Below are positions 1 through 9,662 of a stretch of 64,000 bases of DNA, in pieces. The position numbers and the translations under genes are program-made. How positions within the stretch are numbered: position 1 is the stretch's first letter; each line of letters opens with the position of its first letter. The DNA comes from CAVVZJ01 sp963752755 (GTDB taxonomy: Bacteria > Planctomycetota > Planctomycetia > Isosphaerales > Isosphaeraceae), in assembly GCA_963752755.1 (NCBI GenBank), contig CAVVZJ010000022.1, positions 248,001-312,000 of the forward strand. Reading direction: 5' to 3'. The notes under the pieces were generated by a model that worked only from the letters and a program-made list of their open reading frames with translations, was not told the DNA's origin and did no database searches.

Positions 1-18
1 GCGTCAACGGCGTCGAGT

Positions 19-1162
19 TCAGCGCAGACTTTTGCGAAACTCGGCGAAGAGGTAATGGCTGTCGTGCGGCCCGGCGGAGGCCTCGGGATGGTACTGGACG
101 GCGGTGATCGGTAGGCGTTTGTGACGCAAGCCTTCGAGGGTGCCGTCGTTGAGATTGACGTGCGTCGGCTCGACATCGGGCGGCAGGGAGCCGGGATCGA
201 CGGCGAAGCCGTGGTTCTGGGTCGTGATCTCGACCTTGCCCGTGCGCTCATTGCGGACCGGGTGGTTGGCGCCGCGGTGGCCGAATTTGAGCTTGAAGGT
301 CCTCGCCCCGAACGCCTGGCCGAGCAATTGGTGACCCAGGCAGATGCCGAAGATCGGCACTCCACGGTCGTCGGCGGCCCTGTGGATCAAGGCGCGAAGG
401 GTCTGGACCGGCCCACTGAGAGCGGAGGGATCGCCGGGGCCGTTGGAGACGAAGATGCCGTCGGGATCGTGGTCGAGGATCGCCTCGGCGCGGGCATTGC
501 CTGGCACGATCGTGACCCGGCAACCGCTCTCGACCAGGCAGCGCGGGATGTTCCACTTCATGCCGAAATCGAGCGCGACAACGTGTGGATGGTTCCCCGT
601 CTTCGGCAACGACTCAGCGCAGTTCAACCGGCCGCCGAACGGGCCGTTGAAGCCGGGCGTCCAGGTGGTCGAGCCTTCGGGCATGACCTCGCTGGCCAGA
701 TCCCTCCCGACGAGTCCCGGGCTCGCCTTCGCTTTCGCGACGAGGCTTTCGTCATCGAGGTCGATTGAGGAGAGGATGCCCTTCATCGCCCCCTGGATGC
801 GGGTCGTCCGCACGAGCGCGGGTGTCGATCCCCTCGATACCGGGGATGCCGTTCTGGTCGAGGTACGCCTCCAGCGACCCGCTCGACCGGTGGTTGCTGG
901 CCAGTCGGCTCAGCTCGCGGACGATGAACCCACGGACCCAGGGGCGGCCACTCTCGACATCCTCGGCATTGACCCCGTAGTTGCCGATCAAGGGGTACGT
1001 CATCGCCACGATCTGACCATGATAGGAGGGGTCGGTGAGGATCTCCTGGTAGCCGGTCATGCTCGTGTTGAAGACAACCTCCCCGTCCACCTCGGCCCGC
1101 GCCCCGAAGGCGCGTCCCGTGAAGACCGACCCATCCTCCAGGGCGAGCTTGGCGATGTCCAT
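19..1162 (-). CDS. carA: Carbamoyl-phosphate synthase small (glutaminase) subunit, frameshifted
   Basis: Supplies ammonia from glutamine to the large subunit CarB to make carbamoyl phosphate for pyrimidine and arginine synthesis in the cytoplasm. The N-terminal CPSase domain runs from the ATG at 1162 (MDIAKLALEDGSVFTG). The C-terminal class I glutamine amidotransferase domain has the nucleophile in FGICLGHQLLG and the His-Glu pair in QYHPEASAGPHD. The two halves lie in different frames. They join near 815-825, where about two bases are missing from the expected TRALVRTTRIQG; in the wrong frame it reads TRARADDP. Rejoined, the protein is about 380 residues, the usual length. The break falls in an otherwise perfect gene, so a sequencing error is more likely than a pseudogene. 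carB is not in the window. Confidence 0.93.
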
Positions 1163-1275
1163 CGGCGAACCGATCCTCTAGGTTGACGTTCTCTGGCGTG
1201 GTCGCGGGCTCGAAGCGCATCCCCATAAGCATACCGGGCCGTCCAGGGTCGGGACCAGTGCAGTCGAACGGATCG

Positions 1276-2934
1276 TCAGCGCAGGGGCTCCACAACCAGG
1301 GCGGCCAGCCCCCGGCCGGCTGCGAGGGCCAGGCTGACGAGGCCGGCGGTCGTCCCGATCAGGGCGAGCAAGGCCGCTCGCCTCAGGCCGCCCGGGTCGG
1401 AAATCAGGTCGAGGACACCCGGCCCAAGTGTCCGCAACGTCGAGGAGGGTGTGAGCACCAGCACCGCGGCCAGGTCGAGTGCTGCGATCACGGCCAGGCG
1501 CAACCAGGCCACCAGCAGGCCGGGTCCGACCATCGCCGGAGCGAGGGCTCGCCAGGCCCCGAGTCGCGAGGCACCGAGCGTCCGCGCCGCCTCGAACAGC
1601 CGCGGTCGTGACCGCTCCCGAAGGGTTTCGATCGTGGCGAGGCAGGCCGGCAGATGGAACGTGAGAATGATCAGAACGAGCAATGCCCCCGGCGACCGGA
1701 CCGGGTCGAGCCGCCTGGCCAGTCCCCCCACCAACCCCATGTCGCCGAAGCTCGCCACGAGCAAACCCGGCACCATCAGGCCCCCGATCGCCAGGGCCAG
1801 CGGAGGCATCCGCGACACCACGCCGATGACCCGACAACCCACGCCGCCCCCCTGCCCTCCCAGAGACCACGCCGCCAGCAGGCCGATCGAGGCGACCGTC
1901 GCGCCGAGCGCCGCCGAATGTCCGAGCAGGCGCGGGATGTCCGGGGCATCGAGGACTTGCCGGTAATGCCTTGAGAAGCCCAGGGGACTGCGGAGGGACT
2001 CCCCAACCCTCGCCGCGTCCGTCACCAGGCCCACCAGGCCGACCAGAGGTGCCATCGCGAAGACCAGCCAGGCCCCGATTCCGAGCCAGGCCGCGACGAT
2101 GCGACGCCGCCGGGCCAGACGCGGCGGCTGGCGACTCACCGGCCGCAAGGCCGGATCGCCCCGGCTCACCCGGACCAGCCCGGCCCGCACGATGGCGGAC
2201 AGGACCACCACCAGGAGGGCCAACGCCGCCGACCAGTTTGGAGTGTCGGGTCTGATTGCGTCCTGGACAAGCTCGTAGGCCAGGGTCCGCCGCAGTCCCA
2301 GGATAATCGGAGCGCCCGGCTCAGCGAGTGTCATCGTGAAGACGACGGCCAATGCCCGAGCGGCGTGGGGTCGGATGATCGGTCGGAAGACACGCCACCA
2401 GGCACGCCAGCGTCCACCACCGGCCAGTCGGACGGCGTCCTCCCAGGTCGGGTCAATCGCCGTGAGCCCCCGGTGCGCCGCCAAGGCGACCAAAGGCACG
2501 GCCCACGTCGCTTCCGCCGCGAGTGCCGCCAGCCAGCCCGCCCAGCCGCCGAACGATTCCGGCCCGATTCCCAGCCGTTCCAGCAGGCCTTTCCAGCCCA
2601 GCGCCGCGAACAGAGGGGTGACGGCCAGCATGGCCCAGGAGGGAGTCTGGAGCCAGGCTCGACCCCGGAAGGGGCGGCTCCCCAGCCTGGCCAGGCCGAT
2701 GCCAAGCGTCCAGGCGACGAGGGTCGTGGCCACGGCCAGCAGCAGGCTGTTCCACGTCGCCTCCCAGACCGCCGGGTCGAGGGCGTTGAGAGCGAGGTAG
2801 AAGGCGGTGACGCGAACCTCTCCCGACGGCCCACGATCGACGAACGTACCCACGACCAACGCCACGACCGGCAACGCCGCCATCGCCGCCATGACCGTCA
2901 TTGCGATCCGCCTGATCCCGCGACCCAGCCCCAT
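1276..2934 (-). CDS. Two-domain ABC transporter permease, Fe(III)/thiamine type
   Basis: Inner-membrane permease of the FbpB/ThiP kind, with two fused BPD_transp_1 units and about 12 hydrophobic helices. Each half carries an EAA-like loop for ATPase docking: one around EDAVRLAGGGRWRAWW, the other around FEAARTLGASRLGAW. The ATG at 2934 is chosen because GGAGG lies about ten bases upstream; an in-frame TTG at 2964 is possible. The likely partners are the ATPase (3794-4894) and binding protein (4891-6144) on the same strand, but a small plus-strand gene lies between. The substrate, iron or another small anion or cation, is inferred from family only. Confidence 0.85.
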   Translation of the reverse strand: MGLGRGIRRIAMTVMAAMAALPVVALVVGTFVDRGPSGEVRVTAFYLALNALDPAVWEATWNSLLLAVATTLVAWTLGIGLARLGSRPFRGRAWLQTPSWAMLAVTPLFAALGWKGLLERLGIGPESFGGWAGWLAALAAEATWAVPLVALAAHRGLTAIDPTWEDAVRLAGGGRWRAWWRVFRPIIRPHAARALAVVFTMTLAEPGAPIILGLRRTLAYELVQDAIRPDTPNWSAALALLVVVLSAIVRAGLVRVSRGDPALRPVSRQPPRLARRRRIVAAWLGIGAWLVFAMAPLVGLVGLVTDAARVGESLRSPLGFSRHYRQVLDAPDIPRLLGHSAALGATVASIGLLAAWSLGGQGGGVGCRVIGVVSRMPPLALAIGGLMVPGLLVASFGDMGLVGGLARRLDPVRSPGALLVLIILTFHLPACLATIETLRERSRPRLFEAARTLGASRLGAWRALAPAMVGPGLLVAWLRLAVIAALDLAAVLVLTPSSTLRTLGPGVLDLISDPGGLRRAALLALIGTTAGLVSLALAAGRGLAALVVEPLR

Positions 2935-3195
2935 CCCGCAGTTCCTCCACGAAACTCCCGTCAACCGAACCGAAGAAGGGCCATCTTACAGGACTTGCGC
3001 TCGCTTTGCGTCCCCGGGTTCGGATCCGCCTCGCCACCCCTGGAGAGAGATCCGCGAGCCTGTCAACCGGAATTGGCGCCGAATGTGCTAGACCCATCGT
3101 CACAGGAGAACCCACCGCGATCGCGGAGCGGGACGGCCTGTTCTGTGAGCAACCCTTGCCGAAGATCGCGGCAACCTTGGGAGGATTGGGGAGGG

Positions 3196-3762
3196 ATGCG
3201 CATTGCCTTCGATTTGAGCGGACGGTGGACCGGCTATTACAGTCAGCACGACCACGAGCGGCCGATCTCCGTCGAATTCGACCACCACGGCCGGCACCTG
3301 GCCGGAACGATGGAAGACGAGCAGACCGCCTTCCGCATGCCACTCTCCGAGCTGGCGATGGAGGAAGGGTTTCCCCCCGGCGCCGACGAGCGGATCGTCG
3401 CCTCCCTTCGCGAGTCGTACCCGGAAGTCCCCCCGGGCCCGGTCCTGGCCGAGGTCCAACTCTCGCCGCTCTCGACCGTCGAGGGCGAGGTGGACGGCTC
3501 GGCCGTCCGCTTCCGCAAGACGTATCAGGGTCCGTTCTTCGCTGGCTACCGCGTGGGCGAGATGCGGCTCGGCGTGCTCGGCACCGACCAAGAAGTGCAG
3601 TTCCGCGGCCGGGTCAGCCCCTGTGGCCGCGAGATCGAGGGGCAATGGCGACTCCCGGAGCAGTTGCACCCCCTCTGGCTCGCTCGCACCGAAGGCGGGT
3701 TCTTCCTCCGCCGCGATCCCGATGACGCCCGCCGACCGCCATGTCACAGCCGCTTTGTCTAG
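3196..3762 (+). CDS. Hypothetical protein inserted between ABC transporter genes
   Basis: An unrecognised 188-residue protein. The start is the ATG of MRIAFDLSGRWTGYYSQHD, after a GGGGAGGG ribosome site. It has no signal peptide or membrane helix. The short beta-rich segments (LSGRWTGYYSQ, ISVEFDHHGRHLAGTM, VQFRGRVSPCGREIEGQW) suggest a small beta-barrel or lipocalin-like fold with repeated G-x-W or x-G-x-W turns; this is a guess from pattern. It is transcribed against the flanking transporter genes and ends about 30 bases before the 3' end of the ATPase gene. Confidence 0.75.
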   Translation: MRIAFDLSGRWTGYYSQHDHERPISVEFDHHGRHLAGTMEDEQTAFRMPLSELAMEEGFPPGADERIVASLRESYPEVPPGPVLAEVQLSPLSTVEGEVDGSAVRFRKTYQGPFFAGYRVGEMRLGVLGTDQEVQFRGRVSPCGREIEGQWRLPEQLHPLWLARTEGGFFLRRDPDDARRPPCHSRFV

Positions 3763-3793
3763 AACGGCTCCCGTCGGGATCGGAGGCCACCCT

Positions 3794-4894
3794 TCAGGTC
3801 GCGGGAGCGAACCGGCTGGGCATCACAACCACGAACTCGGGCGCCACGCTGATCGTGAGGCTTTGACCTTCGCGGAGCCCCTGCGAGGGTCCCTGGAGGG
3901 CCAGGGCGGAGACCGGCCAGTCGTTCGGACCGCGGAGATGCAGGCGTCGGACCTCGCCGAGGAAGACCTGGCGCTCCAGGGTGGCGACGAACCGGTTGGC
4001 CCCCGCCGGCACCGTCGGACCGAGCCCCAGCGACTCGGGGCGGATCGCCACCGTGACCGGCGTGCCGGTACTCACCTCGCGACCGTCGGTTCGGCCGACG
4101 AGCCGGCCCAGCGGCGTCCGGACGACGACCTCGCCGCGAGCGTCGATCGTCTCGGCACGACCCTGGAGCAGGTTGACCGGCCCGAGAAACTGCGCGGTGA
4201 ATGCGCTGGTGGGCCGGTTGTAAACCTCGGAGGGCGTGCCTACCTGCACGATCCGGCCCAGGTCGAGCACGGCGATCCGGTCGGCCAGGGCGAGCGCCTC
4301 GGCGGGATTGCGGGTGAGCACCAGCGTCGTGAGCCGTGCCTCGGCATGCAGTCGGCGGATCTCGTCGCGGAACTCGTCGCGGAGGCGCGGCTCCAGCCGG
4401 TCGAGCGGTTCGTCGAGGATCAAGAGCTTCGGCTCGACGATCAAGGCCCGTGCCAGCGCAACCCGCGAGCGCTGGAGGCCACTGAGCTGGTCGGGCTTGC
4501 GATCGGCCAGGCCGTCAAGCCGCACCGTGGCCAGCACCTCCTCCACCCGAGCCCGACGCTCCTTGCGTCCGATCCCCCGGGTTCGCAGGCCATAAGCGAC
4601 ATTCTTGGCCACCGTCAGATGCGGCCAGAGGGCGTCGTCCTGAAAGACCATCCCGACCTGCCGCTTCTCGGGCGGCTGCGTCGTGATCGCGTGGTCGTCG
4701 AACAGGACCTCACCCGACTCGGGCGTCTCCAGACCGGCGACGATCCGGGCCAGGGTCGTCTTGCCCGAGCCGGACGGCCCGAGCACCAGCAAAAGCTCGC
4801 CCGGAACCACCTCCAGCGGCTGCTCGGGATCGAGGTCGAGGACCGCAACCCGATCGTAGCGCTTGACCAGGCCGTCCAGAACGACACGGATCAT
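3794..4894 (-). CDS. ABC transporter ATPase (FbpC-like) with degenerate motifs
   Basis: Cytoplasmic nucleotide-binding subunit, about 366 residues, with an N-terminal ATPase domain and a C-terminal TOBE/MOBE region typical of FbpC, PotA and MalK. Walker A (GPSGSGKTT), the Q-loop (VGMVFQDD) and Walker B (LLILDEP) are present. Three motifs depart from consensus: the signature reads LSGLQ instead of LSGGQ, the D-loop reads DRLEP instead of SALDP, and the switch-histidine region reads LTRNPAEAL where THDxxEAL is expected, so the H-loop His is Arg. The reading frame is intact. The start (4894) overlaps the stop of the upstream binding-protein gene as ATGA, so translation is probably coupled. Confidence 0.87.
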   Translation of the reverse strand: MIRVVLDGLVKRYDRVAVLDLDPEQPLEVVPGELLLVLGPSGSGKTTLARIVAGLETPESGEVLFDDHAITTQPPEKRQVGMVFQDDALWPHLTVAKNVAYGLRTRGIGRKERRARVEEVLATVRLDGLADRKPDQLSGLQRSRVALARALIVEPKLLILDEPLDRLEPRLRDEFRDEIRRLHAEARLTTLVLTRNPAEALALADRIAVLDLGRIVQVGTPSEVYNRPTSAFTAQFLGPVNLLQGRAETIDARGEVVVRTPLGRLVGRTDGREVSTGTPVTVAIRPESLGLGPTVPAGANRFVATLERQVFLGEVRRLHLRGPNDWPVSALALQGPSQGLREGQSLTISVAPEFVVVMPSRFAPAT

Positions 4895-6144
4895 GGCCGC
4901 TGGACCCTCCCCGCCGCCAGCCGCTCGACGCGGCGGTAACGCTGCCGGGCCCAGGCGATCCATTCCCCCCGCAGCCAATCGCGAAACCTCGGCTCGCCCG
5001 CCAGCCGGCCGCCCGTCGCCCCGGCCAGCTCCGAGAGCCAGGCGCCGTCGATCGGAGCCTCCGGACGCCTCCAGCTCGCGACCAGCCAGGCCCGGACCTC
5101 AGGGTCGGGCGCCATCTGATCGGCCAGAGCCGCGAGCAAGACGTCGGCATCGAGCCTCGCCTGCAAAACCCCGATGGAGGCCGGCGGCCAGGGTGGTGCC
5201 TGGACCATCCAGACCGCGGCGGCCTTGACCTCGGGGCGAGTCGAAGCCCGGAGCGTCGCCACGGCGGCACGGAGCTCCGGCTGGGCCTCGATGAGCGTTG
5301 CTCCCAGCAAGTCGGAGAGAAGGGAAGCCGTCGCGGGATCGGTCGGCCAGGGCGAAGAACGCGCCACCGCCTTGGGCCTCCGGGCCACCTCCCGCACGAG
5401 CCGGCCGGCCACCTCCGACTTGCGGGCACCCCGGAGGACGGCCGCTCCCTCCTGCCAGTTGCCCAGCTCCGGCCAGGGGAAGAACTTCACGCCTTTCCGA
5501 CCCACGACGCGGTGAGCGGCCGTCGGGACGGCGTCCGCCTCGCCGCGTTCGATCCGGGCCAGCGCCGAGCCGGCCCCGTCTCCGACCGGCCAGGTTTGGG
5601 CCACGGCGCGCACCAGCTCGGCATACGCCTCGGGCCAGGGACCCTGTGACAGCCTTGCGGCGGCGACCGCCAGGGCGACCGGGTCAGTCCTCGGATCGTC
5701 CACTGCCACCCAGCCCGCCCACTCCGGTTCCCCCAGCGCTCGCCAGCTCGTGGCTCCCCCGTCCGCCTGGCCTCCCCGCGACCCTTCCGCCAGGGCGAGG
5801 CCGAGTGGCGCGGTCCGGGCGACCACCCATTGCCCGGTTGCGCTGGCTGCCAGTCGCCCCTCGGCCTCAAGTCGTCGATAGCTGACCAGGGGCCCTCCGA
5901 GGACCGCGTCGGCCGGCAGACCGCGGCTGACCAGCCAGGTCGGGTCAGCGGAGTTCGTCGGCCGGACCCAGGAGACCCGCAACGGAGCCAGGGCCGATTC
6001 CAGATCCGCCAGCTCGGCATCCGACCAGTCGGTCGCCACGACCAGATCGGCGCCGACGGGGAGGCAGCCAGGCCCGCTGAGCGTGCCGGCGGCGAGGCCA
6101 GCGAGCGTGGAGCGGAGCCAGTCGCGGCGGGTGGTTTCCCTCAC
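4891..6144 (-). CDS. Extracellular solute-binding protein, TAT-exported
   Basis: Likely substrate-binding component of the adjacent ABC importer. A GTG start at 6144 gives an N-terminus with a twin-arginine signal (RRDWLRSTLAGLAAGTLSG). The following Cys (GPGCLPVG) could be a lipobox. The mature part resembles Fe(III)/thiamine-type binding proteins (VVATDWSDAELADLE, then ADAVLGGPLVSYRRL, then GADAVPTAAHRVV-like segments), but with low sequence conservation. The ORF continues upstream to 6336 without a better start. The C-terminal 120 residues, rich in Trp, Arg and Ala, are not typical of such proteins. The stop overlaps the start of the ATPase gene, which supports a joint role. Confidence 0.75.
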   Translation of the reverse strand: MRETTRRDWLRSTLAGLAAGTLSGPGCLPVGADLVVATDWSDAELADLESALAPLRVSWVRPTNSADPTWLVSRGLPADAVLGGPLVSYRRLEAEGRLAASATGQWVVARTAPLGLALAEGSRGGQADGGATSWRALGEPEWAGWVAVDDPRTDPVALAVAAARLSQGPWPEAYAELVRAVAQTWPVGDGAGSALARIERGEADAVPTAAHRVVGRKGVKFFPWPELGNWQEGAAVLRGARKSEVAGRLVREVARRPKAVARSSPWPTDPATASLLSDLLGATLIEAQPELRAAVATLRASTRPEVKAAAVWMVQAPPWPPASIGVLQARLDADVLLAALADQMAPDPEVRAWLVASWRRPEAPIDGAWLSELAGATGGRLAGEPRFRDWLRGEWIAWARQRYRRVERLAAGRVQRP

Positions 6145-6345
6145 GGCGGTAAGCTCAAGGGGAACGGGTCCGGGGAAATGCCGGCGGCGGGATGGCCCAC
6201 GAAGATCACCAAGGACACGAAGGTTGCACAACGGAAGGCAGACCGTCCGGTGGGATTTCCGACCTGTCGGCCAGCACTCCACCGGGCGGCCCATTCTGCG
6301 TTTTTCTCTCAGTGTCCTGGGCGCCTCCCCGAGCAACCCTCGTCC

Positions 6346-8232
6346 TCACTCATCCGACGACCGCGACGGCCGCTCGCCGAGCTTGGCCTTGAGGGTCACC
6401 TCCTTCTCGCCCCGTTTGACGACCACCTCGACCTCCTCGCCGGGCTTCCTCGTGCTCATGGCGGCCATGTAGCTCTCGACGTCCTTGACATCCAGTCCAC
6501 CGAACTTGACGACGATGTCGCCGCCGCGGAGGCCAGCCTTGTCGGCGGGACTGCCCTCGTTGACGCCGTCGAGCTTCACGCCCTCACCGTCGAAGGCGTA
6601 GTTCGGGCGCGAGCCGAAGTAGATGCCGTGGCCTCCGCGAACGGCGCCGGCGGTCGCGTGCGGCGCGGGGCTCGACATCTTCACGAACGCCGGGCGATCG
6701 GGCCGTCGGGCGAGATCGAGCAGGATCAACTCGCCGAGGTCGGCGATGTGGACCATGCCCGCGAAGTTGATCTTGTCGGAGTCGTCGCTCGGCCGATGGT
6801 AATCGGGATGGGTTCCGGTGAAGAAGAAGAGGACCGGGATCTCCTTGCGGTAGAAGGAGGCGTGGTCGCTCTGATTGAACTCGCCCCGCGTCCCCTGAAA
6901 GAGTTTCGCCTTCAGACCTTGCGAGTCTGCCAGCGCCTCGACCAGGTTCTCGAACCCCTCGCTCGAACCGCCGCCGTAAACGGTCATCTCGCGATCGTCG
7001 TTGAGGCGACCGACCATGTCGAAGTTGAGCATGGCGACGGTCTTCTCGATCGGATAAAGCGGGTGCTCGACGTAGTGCTGTGAGCCGAGCAGTCCGCGCT
7101 CCTCGGCCGAGAAGAGCATGAAGACGATCCGCCTCGGCAGCGGGTCCTCGCGACGCGCCAGGCGGCGGGCCAGTTCGAGCACCATGGCCGTTCCCGAGGC
7201 GTTGTCGTCGGCCCCGTTGTGGATCTCGCGGGAGCCGAAGGCCAGCGAGCCGAGACCGCCGTGGCCTAGATGGTCGTAATGGGCCCCGACAACGATCGTC
7301 TCGTCGGCCAGGGGCCCCGCGCCTTCGAGCACGCCGATGACATTCTTGACCGCCAGGTCGTCACGATTGACCGTCACCTCCGCGTTGACCTTCACTCCCT
7401 GGAGCACGACCGATCGAGGCTTCTTCGCCTCGTGAATCTGCTTCTCCAGCTCGTCCAGCGACGGCTGATCGGCGGCGGCGAGGATCTTGTCGGCGAGCGA
7501 CCGCTTGATCATCAGGAACGGGATCGTGCCGCCGCCGGGCGTGCCGCGGAAGTCGATCAGGTCGTCACTCTTCCGTGCCGACTCGGCATCGTTGACCATC
7601 AGGACCGCCTTCGCACCGTGGAGGGCGGCGTTGGTGACCTTGCTGGTGAACTGGGCGTAGATGGTGGGCGTCGTCACCTTCACGTCGGGGTTCTCGCCGA
7701 AGAAGTTCGGCTCGCGGCGGAGGATCAGGACGACCTTGTCCTTGGCATCCACATCAGCGTAGTCGTTGTAATCGAGTCCCAGCTTCTCGTCGTCGGCGGT
7801 GATGCCGTAGCCGGCGAAGACGACCGGCCGGTCCTCCACCTGACCGGCGGAACCGACCTGGAGCGGGTTGAACGTCTCGTCGAGCGCACCGGCGATCGAG
7901 CCGCCGTCGGGCAAGGCGACAGCCAGATTCGTCGGCGGGACGACCCGCGCCTGGCCGCGAACCTCGAACGGTTGAAAGTAGCCCTCCGCCCCCTTCGCAG
8001 GCTTCAAGCCGCCCTCCTTGAAGACGGTCGCGATGTAGTCGGCCGCGGCGTCGATGCCGGTCGTGCCCGGCCCGCGTCCTTCGCGGAGGTCGTCGGCGAG
8101 GTAGGTCACGTCGGCCCGGAGTCGCGACTCGGCCGGTCGCACATATTCGTCGGCCAGGCCCCGCGACGCAACCAGGCAGAGCGTCAGGGCGGCCAACCAG
8201 AACCGCCGGAAATCCAGCAGGCGGGAGATCAT
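6346..8232 (-). CDS. Secreted M28 metallopeptidase with PA and PDZ domains
   Basis: A zinc aminopeptidase-type enzyme, about 628 residues, probably acting outside the cytoplasmic membrane. The ATG at 8232 gives a signal peptide (FWLAALTLCLVASRGLADE). A PA-like insert follows (DVDAKDKVVLILRRE, then ALHGAKAVLMVNDA). The M28 core has all expected ligands: GAHYDHLG, NGADDNASGTA, FSAEERGLLG, NFDMVGR and, near its end, THPDYHRPSDD. A C-terminal PDZ domain (EGSPADKAGLRGGDIVVKFGG) may guide substrate or partner binding. The gene stands alone; the upstream neighbour is divergent. Confidence 0.93.
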   Translation of the reverse strand: MISRLLDFRRFWLAALTLCLVASRGLADEYVRPAESRLRADVTYLADDLREGRGPGTTGIDAAADYIATVFKEGGLKPAKGAEGYFQPFEVRGQARVVPPTNLAVALPDGGSIAGALDETFNPLQVGSAGQVEDRPVVFAGYGITADDEKLGLDYNDYADVDAKDKVVLILRREPNFFGENPDVKVTTPTIYAQFTSKVTNAALHGAKAVLMVNDAESARKSDDLIDFRGTPGGGTIPFLMIKRSLADKILAAADQPSLDELEKQIHEAKKPRSVVLQGVKVNAEVTVNRDDLAVKNVIGVLEGAGPLADETIVVGAHYDHLGHGGLGSLAFGSREIHNGADDNASGTAMVLELARRLARREDPLPRRIVFMLFSAEERGLLGSQHYVEHPLYPIEKTVAMLNFDMVGRLNDDREMTVYGGGSSEGFENLVEALADSQGLKAKLFQGTRGEFNQSDHASFYRKEIPVLFFFTGTHPDYHRPSDDSDKINFAGMVHIADLGELILLDLARRPDRPAFVKMSSPAPHATAGAVRGGHGIYFGSRPNYAFDGEGVKLDGVNEGSPADKAGLRGGDIVVKFGGLDVKDVESYMAAMSTRKPGEEVEVVVKRGEKEVTLKAKLGERPSRSSDE

Positions 8233-8399
8233 CGAAAGCGCCTCGTACCAGAGGGTTTGACAGCCGTTCGCGCCGGTGCGACTCTGATTGACGCACCCGA
8301 ATCGCCCGGCACGCGCCGCGGGCCGCCCGAAAGGATTCATTGTCGATGCCCCCCGGGGCTCCGTCAAGCATCCCTGCGGCGACGGACCCGGCTCCCGGC

Positions 8400-8428
8400 T
8401 TGCGGACTGGATGCGACACCTGTACTCT
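8400..8428 (+). promoter_or_regulatory. Sigma-70-like promoter for the M29 aminopeptidase gene
   Basis: TTGCGG at 8400-8405, a 17-base spacer, then TACTCT at 8423-8428. This lies about 50 bases before the aminopeptidase ATG. Assigned by motif and spacing only. Confidence 0.4.
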
Positions 8429-8479
8429 GAATTCTTACGGACCTGGTCCCAAAGACTGGGGTCCCCGGGAGAGTGTCCG

Positions 8480-9574
8480 ATGGCGCTGGCGACGGACCGG
8501 ATCGAGCGTTGGGCGGACTTGCTGACCGAGTATTGTCTCGGGGTCGCAGAGGGCGAGACGATCCTAATCGGTTCGGAGCTGGAGGCGCGGCCTCTGGTGG
8601 AAGCATGTTACCGCGCGGTTGTCCGCCGCGGGGGGCATCCGCTGATCCGGCTGGAACTGCCGGGCCTGGCGGAGTTTTTCCTCGAACACGCCGGGGATTC
8701 GCAACTGGCGCACCTGCCGCCCGTCGGGCTCTTCGAGGCCCAGACGATCGACGGCCGCATCCGGATCGCCGCCGAGACCGACACCCGTTCGATGAGTCGG
8801 ATCGACCCCGCCCGCCAGGTGATCTACGACCGCGCCCGCCACCCGATCCGCAAGGCCGCCAGCAAGAAGCGCTGGGTCCTCACGCAGTACCCCACCGCCG
8901 GTTATGCCGGCGACGCCAGGATGAGCCTCGAAGCCTACGAGTCGTTCGTCGCCCAGGCCATGTTCCTCGACCAGCCCGACCCGGTCGAGTCCTGGCGCGA
9001 GCTGGGACGCCGGCAAGCGGGCCTGGTAGCGTTCATGAGCGCGGTGAAGACGATCCGGATCGAGGGCGAGGGGACAGACCTGACGCTCTCGGTCGCTGAC
9101 CGGACCTGGATCAACTCGGACGGCCGTCGCAACATGCCCTCCGGTGAGATCTTCACCGGCCCGATCGAGGACAGCGCCCGCGGCCATCTGCGATGCTCGT
9201 TCCCCGTCTGCCGCGGCGGTCGGGAGGTCGCCGGCATCGCGCTGGAGCTGGAGGGGGGGCAGGTCGTCTCGTCGCGAGCCGACACGGGCGAGGCGTACCT
9301 GCATTCCATGCTTGACCTCGACGCCGGCGCCCGCCGGTTCGGCGAGCTGGGGCTCGGTCTGAACTACGGCATCGACCGCTTCACCGGCAGCATCCTCTAC
9401 GACGAGAAGATCGGTGGGACCGTCCACCTGGCCCTTGGGCAAAGTTACCCGGAGACGGGCGGGAAAACTGAGTCGGCGTTGCACTGGGACCTGATCGTTG
9501 ATCTGAGGTCGGGCGGTCGGATCACGGCAGACGGGGAGGTGGTGATGGAGAATGGGAAGTGGAGGGTCGGGTGA
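8480..9574 (+). CDS. M29-family leucyl aminopeptidase (AmpS/PepS type)
   Basis: Cytoplasmic dimetal aminopeptidase that removes N-terminal residues from peptides; 364 residues, close to the family's 365-410. The C-terminal metal-site signature is clear: GELGLGLNYGIDRFTG, EKIGGTVHLALGQSYP and HWDLIVDLR, which supply the Glu, His and Asp ligands. The N-terminal domain (GETILIGSELEARPLVEACY) matches the family. The ATG at 8480 is favoured over longer in-frame starts because it begins at the usual family N-terminus (RIERWADLLTEYCLGV). It is divergent from the M28 peptidase gene. Confidence 0.92.
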   Translation: MALATDRIERWADLLTEYCLGVAEGETILIGSELEARPLVEACYRAVVRRGGHPLIRLELPGLAEFFLEHAGDSQLAHLPPVGLFEAQTIDGRIRIAAETDTRSMSRIDPARQVIYDRARHPIRKAASKKRWVLTQYPTAGYAGDARMSLEAYESFVAQAMFLDQPDPVESWRELGRRQAGLVAFMSAVKTIRIEGEGTDLTLSVADRTWINSDGRRNMPSGEIFTGPIEDSARGHLRCSFPVCRGGREVAGIALELEGGQVVSSRADTGEAYLHSMLDLDAGARRFGELGLGLNYGIDRFTGSILYDEKIGGTVHLALGQSYPETGGKTESALHWDLIVDLRSGGRITADGEVVMENGKWRVG

Positions 9575-9662
9575 AGGCCCGGGGCGAGTGCCGAGGTCAG
9601 ATTAGCCACTGACCAAAAAGGTCGAGAAGCACGATGAAAGCGCACATCGAACGACCCGTTTC

